64,000 nt of DNA from Oenanthe sinensis (Eukaryota; Streptophyta; Magnoliopsida; Apiales; Apiaceae): positions 6,474,001-6,538,000 of the forward strand of contig JAPMAC010000231.1 in NCBI GenBank assembly GCA_028671895.1, given 5' to 3'. How positions within the stretch are numbered: the first letter of the stretch is position 1; each line of letters starts with the position of its first letter. The notes below the pieces were generated by a model. That model had not been told where the DNA came from and did no database searches. It was given only the letters and a program-made list of their open reading frames with translations. The translations under genes were made by a program, and so were the position numbers. This document shows, piece after piece, positions 39,556 through 50,827 of the stretch.

Positions 39556-39987
39556 TATAGGAATTCCGATCAAAAATGGTTTCTGCGGATTCCTATAGGT
39601 TGGAGGCGTAAGAGGCCGAGTGACGCCGGTCCAGCACTTTTTATGTGAAGACTATAATGAGATAGTCAATGGCTATAATGAGATAGCCCAAGGCCAATGG
39701 CAATAAGTGCCTTTATGAGTACTCTTTATGTCTAGAGGGACTTTAGTCCGTTATGGGGACTTTACGTGGCTGATCACCCGTATTGTCTGGCGTTGTGAGA
39801 AAACTCCAATCAAAATGATTTGTTCCTAATCAGTAAAGGTCCTAATGAGAGGACAGTTTTTTATAAATGATTTGAAAAGCAAGGTCCTAATGAGAGGACA
39901 GTTTTTATAAATGATTTGAAAAGCAAGGTCCTAATGAGAGGACAGTTTTATAAAATGTTTTGAAAGAATCAGTCCTAATGAAAGGAC
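39556..39987 (+). other. Hairpin cluster in the LTR with shared AATGAR loops
   Basis: Predicted hairpins in order: a 12-bp stem with one bulged T (39,556-39,568 with 39,586-39,597); TGGA/GGCGT pairing with ACGCC/TCCA (39,601-39,633); GACTAT-AATGAG-ATAGTC (39,650-39,667); GGCTAT-AATGAG-ATAGCC (39,671-39,688); and four GTCCT-AATGAR-AGGAC hairpins (39,839, 39,884, 39,928 and 39,972). GCACTT (39,634-39,639) can pair with AAGTGC (39,705-39,710) to enclose the two TAT-stem hairpins. A small GGACT/AGTCC hairpin lies near 39,740. All are read directly from base pairing; function is unknown. Confidence 0.75.
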
Positions 39988-40005
39988 AGTTTTATACAAA
40001 TGGAC
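39838..40005 (+). repeat. 44-45-bp tandem repeat, four copies
   Basis: Copies start at about 39,838, 39,883, 39,927 and 39,971. Each has the hairpin GTCCT-AATGAR-AGGAC followed by CAGTTTT and an AT-rich spacer with GATTTGAAA. The last copy is the most diverged but keeps both stem arms while its loop changes from AATGAG to AATGAA. Confidence 0.88.
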
Positions 40006-40395
40006 TTTGAAATGATTAGTAATGAAAAATGAAATGCCTTGTTATAACCTGTCATATATAGCTTCAACTGTCAGATATATCTTGAGTTGACTTTGTTTCA
40101 ATTGTTATACATTACTTCCTGTTATCCATCTAACCCTGCAGATTACTCTTATACTTGGAAATGATTATTACTTTCTAGTTTCTGAAATACTTTGCACCAG
40201 TTATTGAGATTAATTAACCCTGCCAGCGGTTTTATAAAAGAAAGTTTTGCGAGTAATGAATACCCTGACTAGAATTTTAATTACAATTATGGGACAATGA
40301 GGTCCAGCAATAATTTTGCAGCATGATTCTAAGAAAAGACTTTTTAAATTATATATAACCCTGTGGTACTGTTTTTAACCTATATGGTTACTTGC

Positions 40396-40412
40396 TGAGC
40401 TTTTGTAGCTCA
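40396..40412 (+). other. Perfect dyad TGAGCT-TTTGT-AGCTCA
   Basis: Six-base arms with a five-base loop, followed by a T-rich run and TCTACAG, which resembles a plant splice acceptor (AG at 40,436-40,437). I recall comparable GAGCT/AGCTC stems before T-rich tracts in other plant gypsy LTRs, but cannot verify it here. Confidence 0.6.
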
Positions 40413-40449
40413 TTCTTTTATTTTCTAACATCTACAGCTTTTGAGAATC

Positions 40450-40584
40450 ATGGTCCATATTAAGCAGACTGCCAGGAAGAACATGTCTTTCATGAACTAT
40501 GCTAGGCTGGCTGAGATTGAACAGGTAGGATCGAGGCAGAGTTGGAAGGAAAAGACTTTGTTAAGTCTTGTATTTTGTTTTTAG
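40450..40584 (+). CDS. 44-codon frame with a histone H3-tail-like start
   Basis: ATG at 40,450, TAG at 40,582-40,584, just downstream of a splice-acceptor-like TCTACAG. It begins MVHIKQTARKNMSFMNY. Residues 5-10, KQTARK, equal H3 residues 4-9 and sit in register from the initiator Met (H3 has three residues between Met and this Lys, as here). Similarity to H3 stops after KQTARK. The frame may be spliced: CAG|GTAGGA at 40,522-40,530 looks like a donor. Translation is not shown by anything in the window. It could be a real micropeptide of the element family, part of a captured gene start, or coincidence. Confidence 0.3.
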   Translation: MVHIKQTARKNMSFMNYARLAEIEQVGSRQSWKEKTLLSLVFCF

Positions 40585-40806
40585 ATTTTAAGATGTTGCA
40601 GAAGTTGTAATAATATTATTTTGTTGCTGTAAATGTAAATATAAATGAATGTAGTTGTGTGCTTGTTTCATACCATTACCTTGAAAGGTCCAGGCTAGTA
40701 GTCGGGGTCATATTTATGCGTATTTTCTATTATTGTTATTTAGGGTACATGCATATAGAGTGGTAGTGACTCCCCGATCTAGACCCCGGGTCGGGAGGGC
40801 GCTACA

Positions 40807-42144
40807 AGTAAGGAAACAACTTGTAAACACTTGTAGGAACATTATTGGCTCGTTTAAACATCAAAACAATTCATAACAATTTGAGGCTTCATTCTTGAAT
40901 CGTTCGAACTCGGAAACAACTTGTAGCTTCATTCTTTACTTGTTTAAACATGGAAACAACTTGTTAACTCTTGTAGGAGCATTATCGGCTCGTTTAAGCA
41001 TCAAAACAATTCATAACAATTTGAGGCTTCATTCTTGACTCGTTCGGACTCGAAAACAACTTGTAGCTTCATTCTTGACTCATTTAAACATGGAAACAAC
41101 TTGTAAATTCTTGTAGGATCATTATTGCCTCGTTTCAACATGAAAACAATTCATAACAATTTGAGGCTTAATTCTTGACTTGTTCGAATTCAGAAACAAT
41201 TTGTAGCTTCATTCTTTACTCGTTTTAACATGAAAACATTTCATAACAATTTGAGGCTTAATTCTTGACTCGTTTGAACATGGAAACAAGTTGTAAACAC
41301 TTGTAGGAGCATTATTGGCTCGTTTAAACATTAAAAGAATTCATAAAAATTTGAGGCTTCATTCTTGACTCGTTCGAACTCGAAAACAATTTGTAGCTTC
41401 ATTCTTGACTCGTTCGAACACGGAAACAACTTGTAGCTTCATTCTTGACTTGTTTGAGTATGGAAACAACTTGTAAACACTTGTAGGAACATTATTGGCT
41501 CGTTTAAACATCAAAACAATTCATAACAATTTGAGGCTTCATTCTTGACTCGTTCGAATTCGGAAACAACTTATAGCTTCATTCTTGCCTCGTTTGAACA
41601 TGGAAACAACTTGTAAATTCTTGTAGGAACATTATTGCCTCGTTTAAACATCAAAACAATTCATAACAATTTGAGGCTTAATTCTTGACTTGTTCGAATT
41701 CAGAAACAATTTGTAGCTTCATTCTTGACTCGTTTGCATATGGACACAACTTGTAAACACTTCTAGGAGCATTATTGACTCGTTTAAACATTAAAACAAT
41801 TCATAACAATTTGAGGTTTCATTCATGACTCGTTCGAACTCGAAAACAACTTGTAGCTTCATTCTTGACACGTTTGAAAATGGAAACAACTTGTAAATTC
41901 TTGTAGGAGCATTATTTCCTCGTTTCAACATGAAAACAATTCATAACAATTTGAGGCTTCATTCTTGACTCGTTCGAACTCGAAAACATCTTGTAGCTTC
42001 ATTCTTGACTCATTTGAACATATAAACAACTTGTAAACACTTGAAGGAGCATTATTGGCTCGTTTAAACATCAAAACAATTCATAACAATTTGAGGCATC
42101 ATTCTTCACTCTTTCGAACTTGGAAACAATTTGTAGCTTCATTC
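40807..42144 (+). repeat. Right-side satellite, diverged proximal part
   Basis: Satellite resumes inside sub-repeat A (GGAAACAACTTGTA) immediately after the LTR. It uses right-side variants (ACACTTCTAGGAGC, GGCTTAATTCTTGAC, TGCATATGGACAC), which are absent or rare to the left of the element. A C-C hybrid (GTTCGAACACGGAAAC) at about 41,411 recurs at about 42,431, a spacing of 1,020 bp. Here sub-repeats are also lost, for example C at about 41,250. Confidence 0.85.
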
Positions 42145-45100
42145 TTAACTCGTTTGAACATGGAAACAATTTGTAAACTCTTGTAAAAGCATTATTGGCT
42201 CGTTTAAAACTCGAAACAATTCGTAACAATTTGAGACTTCATTATTGACTCGTTCGAACTCGGAAACAGCTTGTAGCTTCATTCTTGCCTCGTTTGAACA
42301 TGGACACAACTTGTAAACACATGTAGGAGCTTTATTGGCTCGTTTAAGCATCAAAACAATTCATAACAATTTGAGGCTTCATTATTGAATCGTTCAAACT
42401 CGGAAATAATTTGTAGCTTCATTCTTGACTCGTTCGAACACGGAAACAACTTGTAGCTTCATTCTTGACTTGTTTGAGTATGGAAAAAACTTGTAAACAC
42501 TTGTAGGAACATTATTGGCTCGTTTAAACATCAAAACAATTCATAACAATTTGAGGCTTCATTCTTGACTCGTTCGAACTCGGAAACAACTTGTAGCTTC
42601 ATTCTTGAATCGTTTGAACATGTAAGCAACATGTAGACTCTTATAGGAATATTATTGGCTCGTTTCAACATCAAAACAATTCATAACAATTTGAAGCTAA
42701 ATTCTTGACTCGTTCGAACTCGGAAACAACTTATAGCTTCATTCTTGACTCGTTTGAACATGGAAATAACTTGTAAACACTAGTAGGAACATTATTGGCT
42801 CGTTTAAACATCAAAACAATTCATAACAATTTGAGACTTCATTCTTGACTCGTGCGAACTTGGAAACAACTTGTAGCTTCATTCTTGACTCGTTTGAACA
42901 TGGAAACAACTTGTAAACTCTTGTAGGAGCATTATCGGCTCGTTTAAGCATCAAAACAATTCATAACAATTTGAGGCTTCATTCTTGACTCGTTCGAACT
43001 CGAAAACAACTTGTAGCTTCATTCTTGAATCGTTTGAACATGGAAGCAACATATAGACTCTTGTAGGAATATTATTGGGTCGTTTCAACATCAAAACAAT
43101 TTATAACAATTTGAAGCTAAATTCTTGACTCGTTCGAACTCAGAAACAACTTATAGCTTCATTCTTGACTCGTTTGAACATGGAAACAACTTGTAAACAC
43201 TTCTAGGAGAATTATTGGCTCGTTTAAACATAATAACAATTCGTAACAATTTGAGGCTTCATTCTTGAATCGTTCGAACTCGGAAACAACTTGTAGCTTC
43301 ATTCTTGACTCGTTTGAACATGGAAACAACTTGTAAACACTTTTAGAAGCATTATTGGCTCGTTTAAACATGAAAACATTTCATAACAATTTGAGGCTTA
43401 ATTCTTGACTCGTTTGAACATGGAAACAACTTGTAAACACTTGTAGGAGCATTATTGGCTCGTTTAAACATGAAAACAATTCATAACAATTTGGGTCTTC
43501 ATTCTTGACTCGTTCGAACTCGAAAACAACTTGTAGCTTCATTCTTGACTCGTTTGAACATGGAAACAACTTGTAAACACTTGTAGGAGCATTATTGGCT
43601 CGTTTAAACATTAAAACAATTCATAACAATTTGAGGCTTCATTCTTGACTCGTTCGAACTCGAAAACAACTTGTAGCTTCATTCTCGACTCGTTTAAACA
43701 TGAAACAACTTGTAAACACTTGTAGGAGCATTATTGGCTCGTTTAAACATCAAAACAATTCATAACAATTTGAGACTTCATTCTTGACTCGTGCGAACTC
43801 GGAAACAACTTGTAGCTTCATTCTTCACTCGTTTGAACATGGAAACAACTTGTAAACACTTGTAGGAACATTATTGGCTCGTTTAAAAATCAAAAAAATT
43901 CATGACAATTTGAGGCTTCATTCTTGATTCGTTCGAACTCGGAAACAACTTGTAGCTTCATTCTTTACTCGTTTGAACATGGAAATAACTTGTAAACACT
44001 TCTAGGAGCATTATTGGCTCGTTTAAACATGAAAACATTTCATAACAATTTGAGGCTTAATTCTTGACCCGTTTGAAAATGGAAACAACTTGTAAACACT
44101 TGTAGGAGCATTATTGGCTCGTTTAAACATCAAAACAATTCATAACAATTTGAGACTACATTCTTGACTCGTGCGAACTCGGAACCAACTTGTGGCTTCA
44201 TTCTTGACTCGTTTGAACATGGAAACAACTTGTAAACACTTGTAGGAACATTATTGGCTCGTTTAAACATCAAAAAAACTTCATAACAATATGAGGCCTC
44301 ATTCTTGATTCGTTCGAACTCGGAAACATCTTGTAGCTTCATTATTGACTCGTTTGAACATTGACACAACTTGTAAACACTTCTAGGAGCATTATTGGCT
44401 CGTTTAAACATCAAAACAATTCATAACAATTTGAGCCTTCATTCTTCAATCGTTCGAACTCGGAAAGAACTTGTAGCTTCATTCTTGATTTGTTTGAACA
44501 TGGAAACAACTTGTAAACACTTCTAGGAGCATTATTGGCTCGTTTAAACATGAAAACATTTCATAACAATTTGAGGCTTAATTCTTGACTCGTTTTAACA
44601 TGGTAACAACTTGTAAACACATGTAGGAGCATTATTGGCTCGTTTAACCATCAAAACAATTCATAACAATTTGAAGCTAAATTCTTGACTCGTTTGAACT
44701 CGGAAACAACTTATAGCTTCATTCTTGACTCGTTTGAACATGGAAATAACTTGTAAACACTTGTAGGAACATTATTGGCTAATTTAAACATCAAAACAAT
44801 TCATAACAATTTGAGGCTTCATTCTTGACTCGTTCGAATTCAGAAACAACTTGTAGCTTCATTATTGACTCGTTTGAACATGGACACAACTTGTAAACAC
44901 TTCTAGGAGCATTATTGGCTCGTTTAAACATTAAAACAATTCATAACCATTTGAGGTTTCATTCATGACTCGTTCGAACTCGAAAACAACTTGTAGCTTC
45001 ATTCTTGACTCGTTTAAACATGAAATAACTTGTAAACACTTGAAGGAGCATTATTGGCACGTTTAAACATCAAAACAATTCATAAAAATTTGAGACTTTA

Positions 45101-45833
45101 TTCTTGACTCGTGCGAACTTGGAAATAACTTGTAGCTTCATTCTTGACTCGTTTGAACATGGAAACAACTTGTAAACTCTTGTAGGAGCATTATCGGCTC
45201 GTTTAAGCATCAAAACAATTCATAACAATTTGAGGCTTCATTCTTGACTCGTTCGAACTCGAAAACAACTTGTAACTTCATTCTTGACTCATTTAAACAT
45301 GGAAACAACTTGTAAATTCTTGTAGGAACATTATTGCCTCGTTTTAACATGAAAATAATTCATAACAATTTGAGGCTTAATTCTTGACTTGTTCGAATTC
45401 GGAAACAATTTGTAGCTTCATTCTTGACTAGTTTGCATATGGACACAACTTGTAAACACTTCTAGGAGCAGTATTGGCTCGTTTAAACATCAAAACAATT
45501 CATAACAATTTAAGGCTTCATTCTTGAATCGTTCGAACTCGGAAACAACTTGTAGCTTCATTCTTGACACGTTTGAAAATGGAAACAACTTGTAAACACT
45601 TGTAGGGGAATTATTGTCTCGTTTAAACATCAAAACAATTCATAACAATTTGAGGCTTCATTCTTGACTCGTTCGAACTCGAAAACATCTTGTAGCTTCA
45701 TTCTTGACTCATTTGAACATAGAAACAACTTGTAAACACTTGAAGGAGCATTATTGGCTCGTTTAAACATCAAAACAATTTGCGGCATCATTCTTTACTC
45801 GTTCGAACTTGGAAACAATTTGTAGCTTCATTC
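42145..45833 (+). repeat. Ancestral or diverged HOR-D unit (3,689 bp)
   Basis: Starts with the HOR-D landmark (CTTAACTCGTTTGAAC) and contains all the variants later seen in the regular HOR-D copies, but with additional monomers and more divergence. For example, the GGAAGCAACAT / AGACTCTTGTAGGAATATT block occurs twice 420 bp apart (about 42,615 and 43,035). It may represent the pool from which the regular array was amplified. Confidence 0.75.
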
Positions 45834-48400
45834 TTAACTCGTTTGAACATGGAAACAACTTGTAAATTCTTGTAAAAGCATTATTGGCTCTTTTAAAACT
45901 CGAAACAATTCGTAACAATTTGAGACTTCATTATTGACTCGTTCGAACTCGGAAACAGCTTGTAGCTTCATTCTTGCCTCGTCTGAACATGGACACAACT
46001 TGTAAACACATGTAGGAGCTTTATTGGCTCGTTTAAACATCAAAACAGTTCATAACAATTTGAGTCTTCATTATTGAATCGTTCAAATTCGGAAACAATT
46101 TGTAGCTTCATTCTTGACTTGTTCGAACACGGAAACAACTTGTAGCTTCATTCTTGACTTGTTTGAGTATGGAAACAACTTGTAAACACTTGTAGGAACA
46201 TTATTGGCTCGTTTAAACATCAAAACAATTCATAGCAATTTGAGGCTTCATTCTTGACTCGTTCGAACTCGGAAAGAACTTGTAGCTTCATTCTTGAATC
46301 GTTTGAACATGGAAGCAACATGTAGACTCTTGTAGGAATATTATTGGCTCGTTTCAACATCAAAACAATTTATAACAATTTGAAGCTAAATTCTTGACTC
46401 GTTCGAACTCGGAAACAACTTATAGCTGCATTCTTGACTCGTTTGAACATGGAAATAACTTGTAAACACTTGTAGGAACATTATTGGCTCGTTTAAACAT
46501 CAAAACAATTCATAACAATTTGAGGCTTCATTCTTCACTCGTTCGAACTCGGAAACAACTTGTAGCTTCATTCTTGACTCGTTTGAACATGGACACAACT
46601 TGTAAACACTTCTAGGGGCATTATTGGCTCGTTTAAACATCAAAACAATTCATAACAATTTGAGGCTTCATTCTTGAATCGTTCGAACTCGGAAATAACT
46701 TGTAGCTTCATTCCTGACTCGTTTGAACATGGAAACAACTTGTAAACACTTCTAGGAGCATTATTGGCTCGTTTAAACATGAAAATTTTCATAACAATTT
46801 GAGGCTTAATTCTTGACCCGTTTGAATATGGAAACAACTTGTAAACACTGTAGGAGCATTATTGGCTCGTTTAGACATCAAAACAATTCATAACAATTTG
46901 AGACTACATTCTTGACTCGTGCGAACTCGGAAACAACTTGTGGCTTCATTCTTGACTCGTTTGAACATGGAAACAACTTGTAAACACTTGTAGGAACATT
47001 ATTGGCTCGTTTAAACATCAAAAAAATTCATAACAACTTGAGGCTTCATTCTTGACTCGTTTGAACATGGACACAACTTGTAAACACTTCTAGGAGCATT
47101 ATTAGCTCGTTTAAACATCAAAACAATTCATAACAATTTGAGGCTTCATTCTTGAATCGTTCGAACTCGGAAACAACTTGTAGCATCATTCTTGACTCGT
47201 TTGAACATGGAAACAACTTGTAAACACTTCTAGGAGCATTATTGGCTCGTTTAAACATGAAAACATTTCATAACAATTTGAGGCTTAATTCTTGACTCGT
47301 TTGAACATGGAAATAACTTGTAAACACTTGTAGGAACATTATTGGCTCGTTTAAACATCAAAAAAAATCATAACAATTTGAGGCTTCATTCTTGACTCGT
47401 TCGAATTCGGAAACAACTTGTAGCTTCATTATTGACTCGTTTGAACATGGGCACAACTTGTAAACACTTCTAGGAGCATTATTGGCTCGTTTAAACTTTA
47501 AAACAATTCATAACCATTTGAGGTTTCATTCATGACTCGTTCGAACTCGAAAACAACTTGTAGCTTCATTCTTGACTCGTTTAAACATGAAACAACTTGT
47601 AAACACTTGAAGGAGCATTATTGGCACGTTTAAACATCAAAACAATTCATAACAATTTAAGACTTCATTCTTGACTCGTGCGAACTTGGAAACAACTTGT
47701 AGCTTCATTCTTGACTCGTTTGAACATGGAAACAACTTGTAAACTCTTGTAGGAGCATTATCGGCTCGTTTAAGCATCAAAACAATTCATAACAATTTGA
47801 GGCTTCATTCTTGACTCGTTCAAACTCGAAAACAACTTGTAGCTTCATTCTTGACTCATTTAAACATGGAAACAACTTGTAAATTCTTGTAGGAACATTA
47901 TTGCCTCGTTTTAACATGAAAATAATTCATAACAATTTGAGGCTTAATTCTTGACTTGTTCGAATTCGGAAACAATTTGTAGCTTCATTCTTGACTAGTT
48001 TGCATATGGACACAACATGTAAACACTTCTAGGAGCAGTATTGGCTCGTTTAAACATCAAAACAATTCATAACAATTTAAGGCTTCATTCTTGAATCGTT
48101 CGAACTCGGAAACAACTTGTAGCTTCATTCTTGACACGTTTGAAAATGGAAACAACTTGTAAACACTTGTAGGGGAATTATTGTCTCGTTTAAACATCAA
48201 AACAATTCATAACAATTTGAGGCTTCATTCTTGACTCGTTCGAACTCGAAAACATCTTGTAGCTTCATTCTTGACTCATTTGAACATAGAAACAACTTGT
48301 AAACACTTGAAGGAGCATTATTGGCTCGTTTAAACATCAAAACAATTTGCGGCATCATTCTTTACTCGTTCGAACTTGGAAACAATTTGTAGCTTCATTC
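45834..48400 (+). repeat. Satellite HOR-D, copy A (2,567 bp)
   Basis: First regular HOR-D unit. It has one more monomer than copy B (the GTGCGAACTTGG monomer near 47,677) and the ancestral GAACATGG at about 46,724, where later copies read GAACAAGG. It contains the 10-bp deletion that shortens ACAATTCATAACAATTTG to ACAATTTG at about 45,775 (just upstream of the landmark) and at about 48,342. Confidence 0.9.
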
Positions 48401-50827
48401 TTAACTCGTTTGAACATGGAAACAACTTGTAAATTCTTGTAAAAGCATTATTGGCTCTTTTAAAACTCGAAACAATTCGTAACAATTTGAGACTTCATTA
48501 TTGACTCGTTCGAACTCGGAAACAGCTTGTAGCTTCATTCTTGCCTCGTCTGAACATGGACACAACTTGTAAACACATGTAGGAGCTTTATTGGCTCGTT
48601 TAAACATCAAAACAGTTCATAACAATTTGAGTCTTCATTATTGAATCGTTCAAATTCGGAAACAATTTGTAGCTTCATTCTTGACTCGTTCGAACACGGA
48701 AACAACTTGTAGCTTCATTCTTGACTTGTTTGAGTATGGAAACAACTTGTAAACACTTGTAGGAACATTATTGGCTCGTTTAAACATCAAAACAATTCAT
48801 AGCAATTTGAGGCTTCATTCTTGACTCGTTCGAACTCGGAAACAACTTGTAGCTTCATTCTTGAATCGTTTGAACATGGAAGCAACATGTAGACTCTTGT
48901 AGGAATATTATTGGCTCGTTTCAACATCAAAACAATTTATAACAATTTGAAGCTAAATTCTTGACTCGTTCGAACTCGGAAACAACTTATAGCTGCATTC
49001 TTGACTCGTTTGAACATGGAAATAACTTGTAAACACTTGTAGGAACATTATTGGCTCGTTTAAACATCAAAACAATTCATAACAATTTGAGGCTTCATTC
49101 TTCACTCGTTCGAACTCGGAAACAACTTGTAGCTTCATTCTTGACTCGTTTGAACATGGACACAACTTGTAAACACTTCTAGGGGCATTATTGGCTCGTT
49201 TAAACATCAAAACAATTCATAACAATTTGAGGCTTCATTCTTGAATCGTTCGAACTCGGAAATAACTTGTAGCTTCATTCCTGACTCGTTTGAACAAGGA
49301 AACAACTTGTAAACACTTCTAGGAGCATTATTGGCTCGTTTAAACATGAAAATTTTCATAACAATTTGAGGCTTAATTCTTGACCCGTTTGAATATGGAA
49401 ACAACTTGTAAACACTGTAGGAGCATTATTGGCTCGTTTAGACATCAAAACAATTCATAACAATTTGAGACTACATTCTTGACTCGTGCGAACTCGGAAA
49501 CAACTTGTGGCTTCATTCTTGACTCGTTTGAACATGGAAACAACTTGTAAACACTTGTAGGAACATTATTGGCTCGTTTAAACATCAAAAAAATTCATAA
49601 CAACTTGAGGCTTCATTCTTGACTCGTTTGAACATGGACACAACTTGTAAACACTTCTAGGAGCATTATAAGCTCGTTTAAACATCAAAACAATTCATAA
49701 CAATTTGAGGCTTCATTCTTGAATCGTTCGAACTCGGAAACAACTTGTAGCATCATTCTTGACTCGTTTGAACATGGAAACAACTTGTAAACACTTCTAG
49801 GAGCATTATTGGCTCGTTTAAACATGAAAACATTTCATAACAATTTGAGGCTTAATTCTTGACTCTTTTGAACATGGAAATAACTTGTAAACACTTGTAG
49901 GAACATTATTGGCTCATTTAAACATCAAAAAAATTCATAACAATTTGAGGCTTCATTCTTGACTCGTTCGAATTCGGAAACAACTTGTAGCTTCATTATT
50001 GACTCGTTTGAACATGGACACAACTTGTAAACACTTCTAGGAGCATTATTGGCTCGTTTAAACATTAAAACAATTCATAACCATTTGAGGTTTCATTCAT
50101 GACTCGTTCGAACTCGAAAACAACTTGTAGCTTCATTCTTGACTCGTTTAAACATGAAACAACTTGTAAACACTTGAAGGAGCATTATTGGCACGTTTAA
50201 ACATCAAAACAATTCATAACAATTTGAGGCTTCATTCTTGACTCGTTCGAACTCGAAAACAACTTGTAGCTTCATTCTTGACTCATTTAAACATGGAAAC
50301 AACTTGTAAATTCTTGTAGGAACATTATTGCCTCGTTTTAACATGAAAATAATTCATAACAATTTGAGGCTTAATTCTTGACTTGTTCGAATTCGGAAAC
50401 AATTTGTAGCTTCATTCTTGACTAGTTTGCATATGGACACAACTTGTAAACACTTCTAGGAGCAGTATTGGCTCGTTTAAACATCAAAACAATTCATAAC
50501 AATTTAAGGCTTCATTCTTGAATCGTTCGAACTCGGAAACAACTTGTAGCTTCATTCTTGACACGTTTGAAAATGGAAACAACTTGTAAACACTTGTAGG
50601 GGAATTATTGTCTCGTTTAAACATCAAAACAATTCATAACAATTTGAGGCTTCATTCTTGACTCGTTCGAACTCGAAAACATCTTGTAGCTTCATTCTTG
50701 ACTCATTTGAACATAGAAACAACTTGTAAACACTTGAAGGAGCATTATTGGCTCGTTTAAACATCAAAACAATTTGCGGCATCATTCTTTACTCGTTCGA
50801 ACTTGGAAACAATTTGTAGCTTCATTC
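48401..50827 (+). repeat. Satellite HOR-D, copy B (2,427 bp)
   Basis: Like copy A minus exactly 140 bp, through loss of the GTGCGAACTTGG monomer. It carries the derived GAACAAGG (about 49,293) and GCATTATAAGC (about 49,665) variants that persist in copies C-F. Confidence 0.92.

Larger units (their letters stand above)
33297..40806 (+). mobile_element. 5'-truncated Ty3/gypsy chromovirus (Del/Tekay type)
   Basis: A 7,510-bp remnant of an LTR retrotransposon embedded in the satellite. In order it holds the 3' part of pol (protease-RT linker, reverse transcriptase, RNase H, integrase), a chromodomain-like C terminus, a polypurine tract and a complete 3' LTR. The 5' LTR, primer-binding site, gag and protease are absent. 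RT-RNaseH-IN order is diagnostic of Ty3/gypsy. The Pol end with LVKVLWRN and VEESTWELE matches what I know of the Del/Tekay chromovirus clade. The left edge cuts coding sequence directly to satellite. The right edge is the canonical LTR end TACA followed by satellite. The coding part is inactivated in four places. A target-site duplication cannot be tested because the 5' end is gone. Confidence 0.95.
36261..40806 (+). repeat. 3' LTR of the chromovirus (4,546 bp)
   Basis: Starts TGTAACGATC directly after the polypurine tract and ends GGGCGCTACA, giving near-inverted termini TGTA/TACA. Satellite resumes within about 5 bp of the end (AGTAAGGAAACAAC, compare AGTATGGAAACAAC at 41,458). At about 4.5 kb it is long even for the Del/Tekay group. 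The first part (36.3-38.9 kb) is AT-rich and I find no coding signal there except tiny frames. The later part holds a hairpin cluster (39,556-39,987), a 44-bp tandem repeat, a dyad at 40,396, a 44-codon frame at 40,450, an AT-rich 3'-end-like stretch (40,590-40,660) and a GC-rich end. No second LTR is present, so insertion age cannot be estimated. Confidence 0.92.

Noticed and set aside
40807..40811. AGTAA after the LTR as a 5-bp target-site duplication
   Set aside because: The 5' end of the element is missing, so no partner exists. The bases also fit the satellite variant AGTATGGAAAC.
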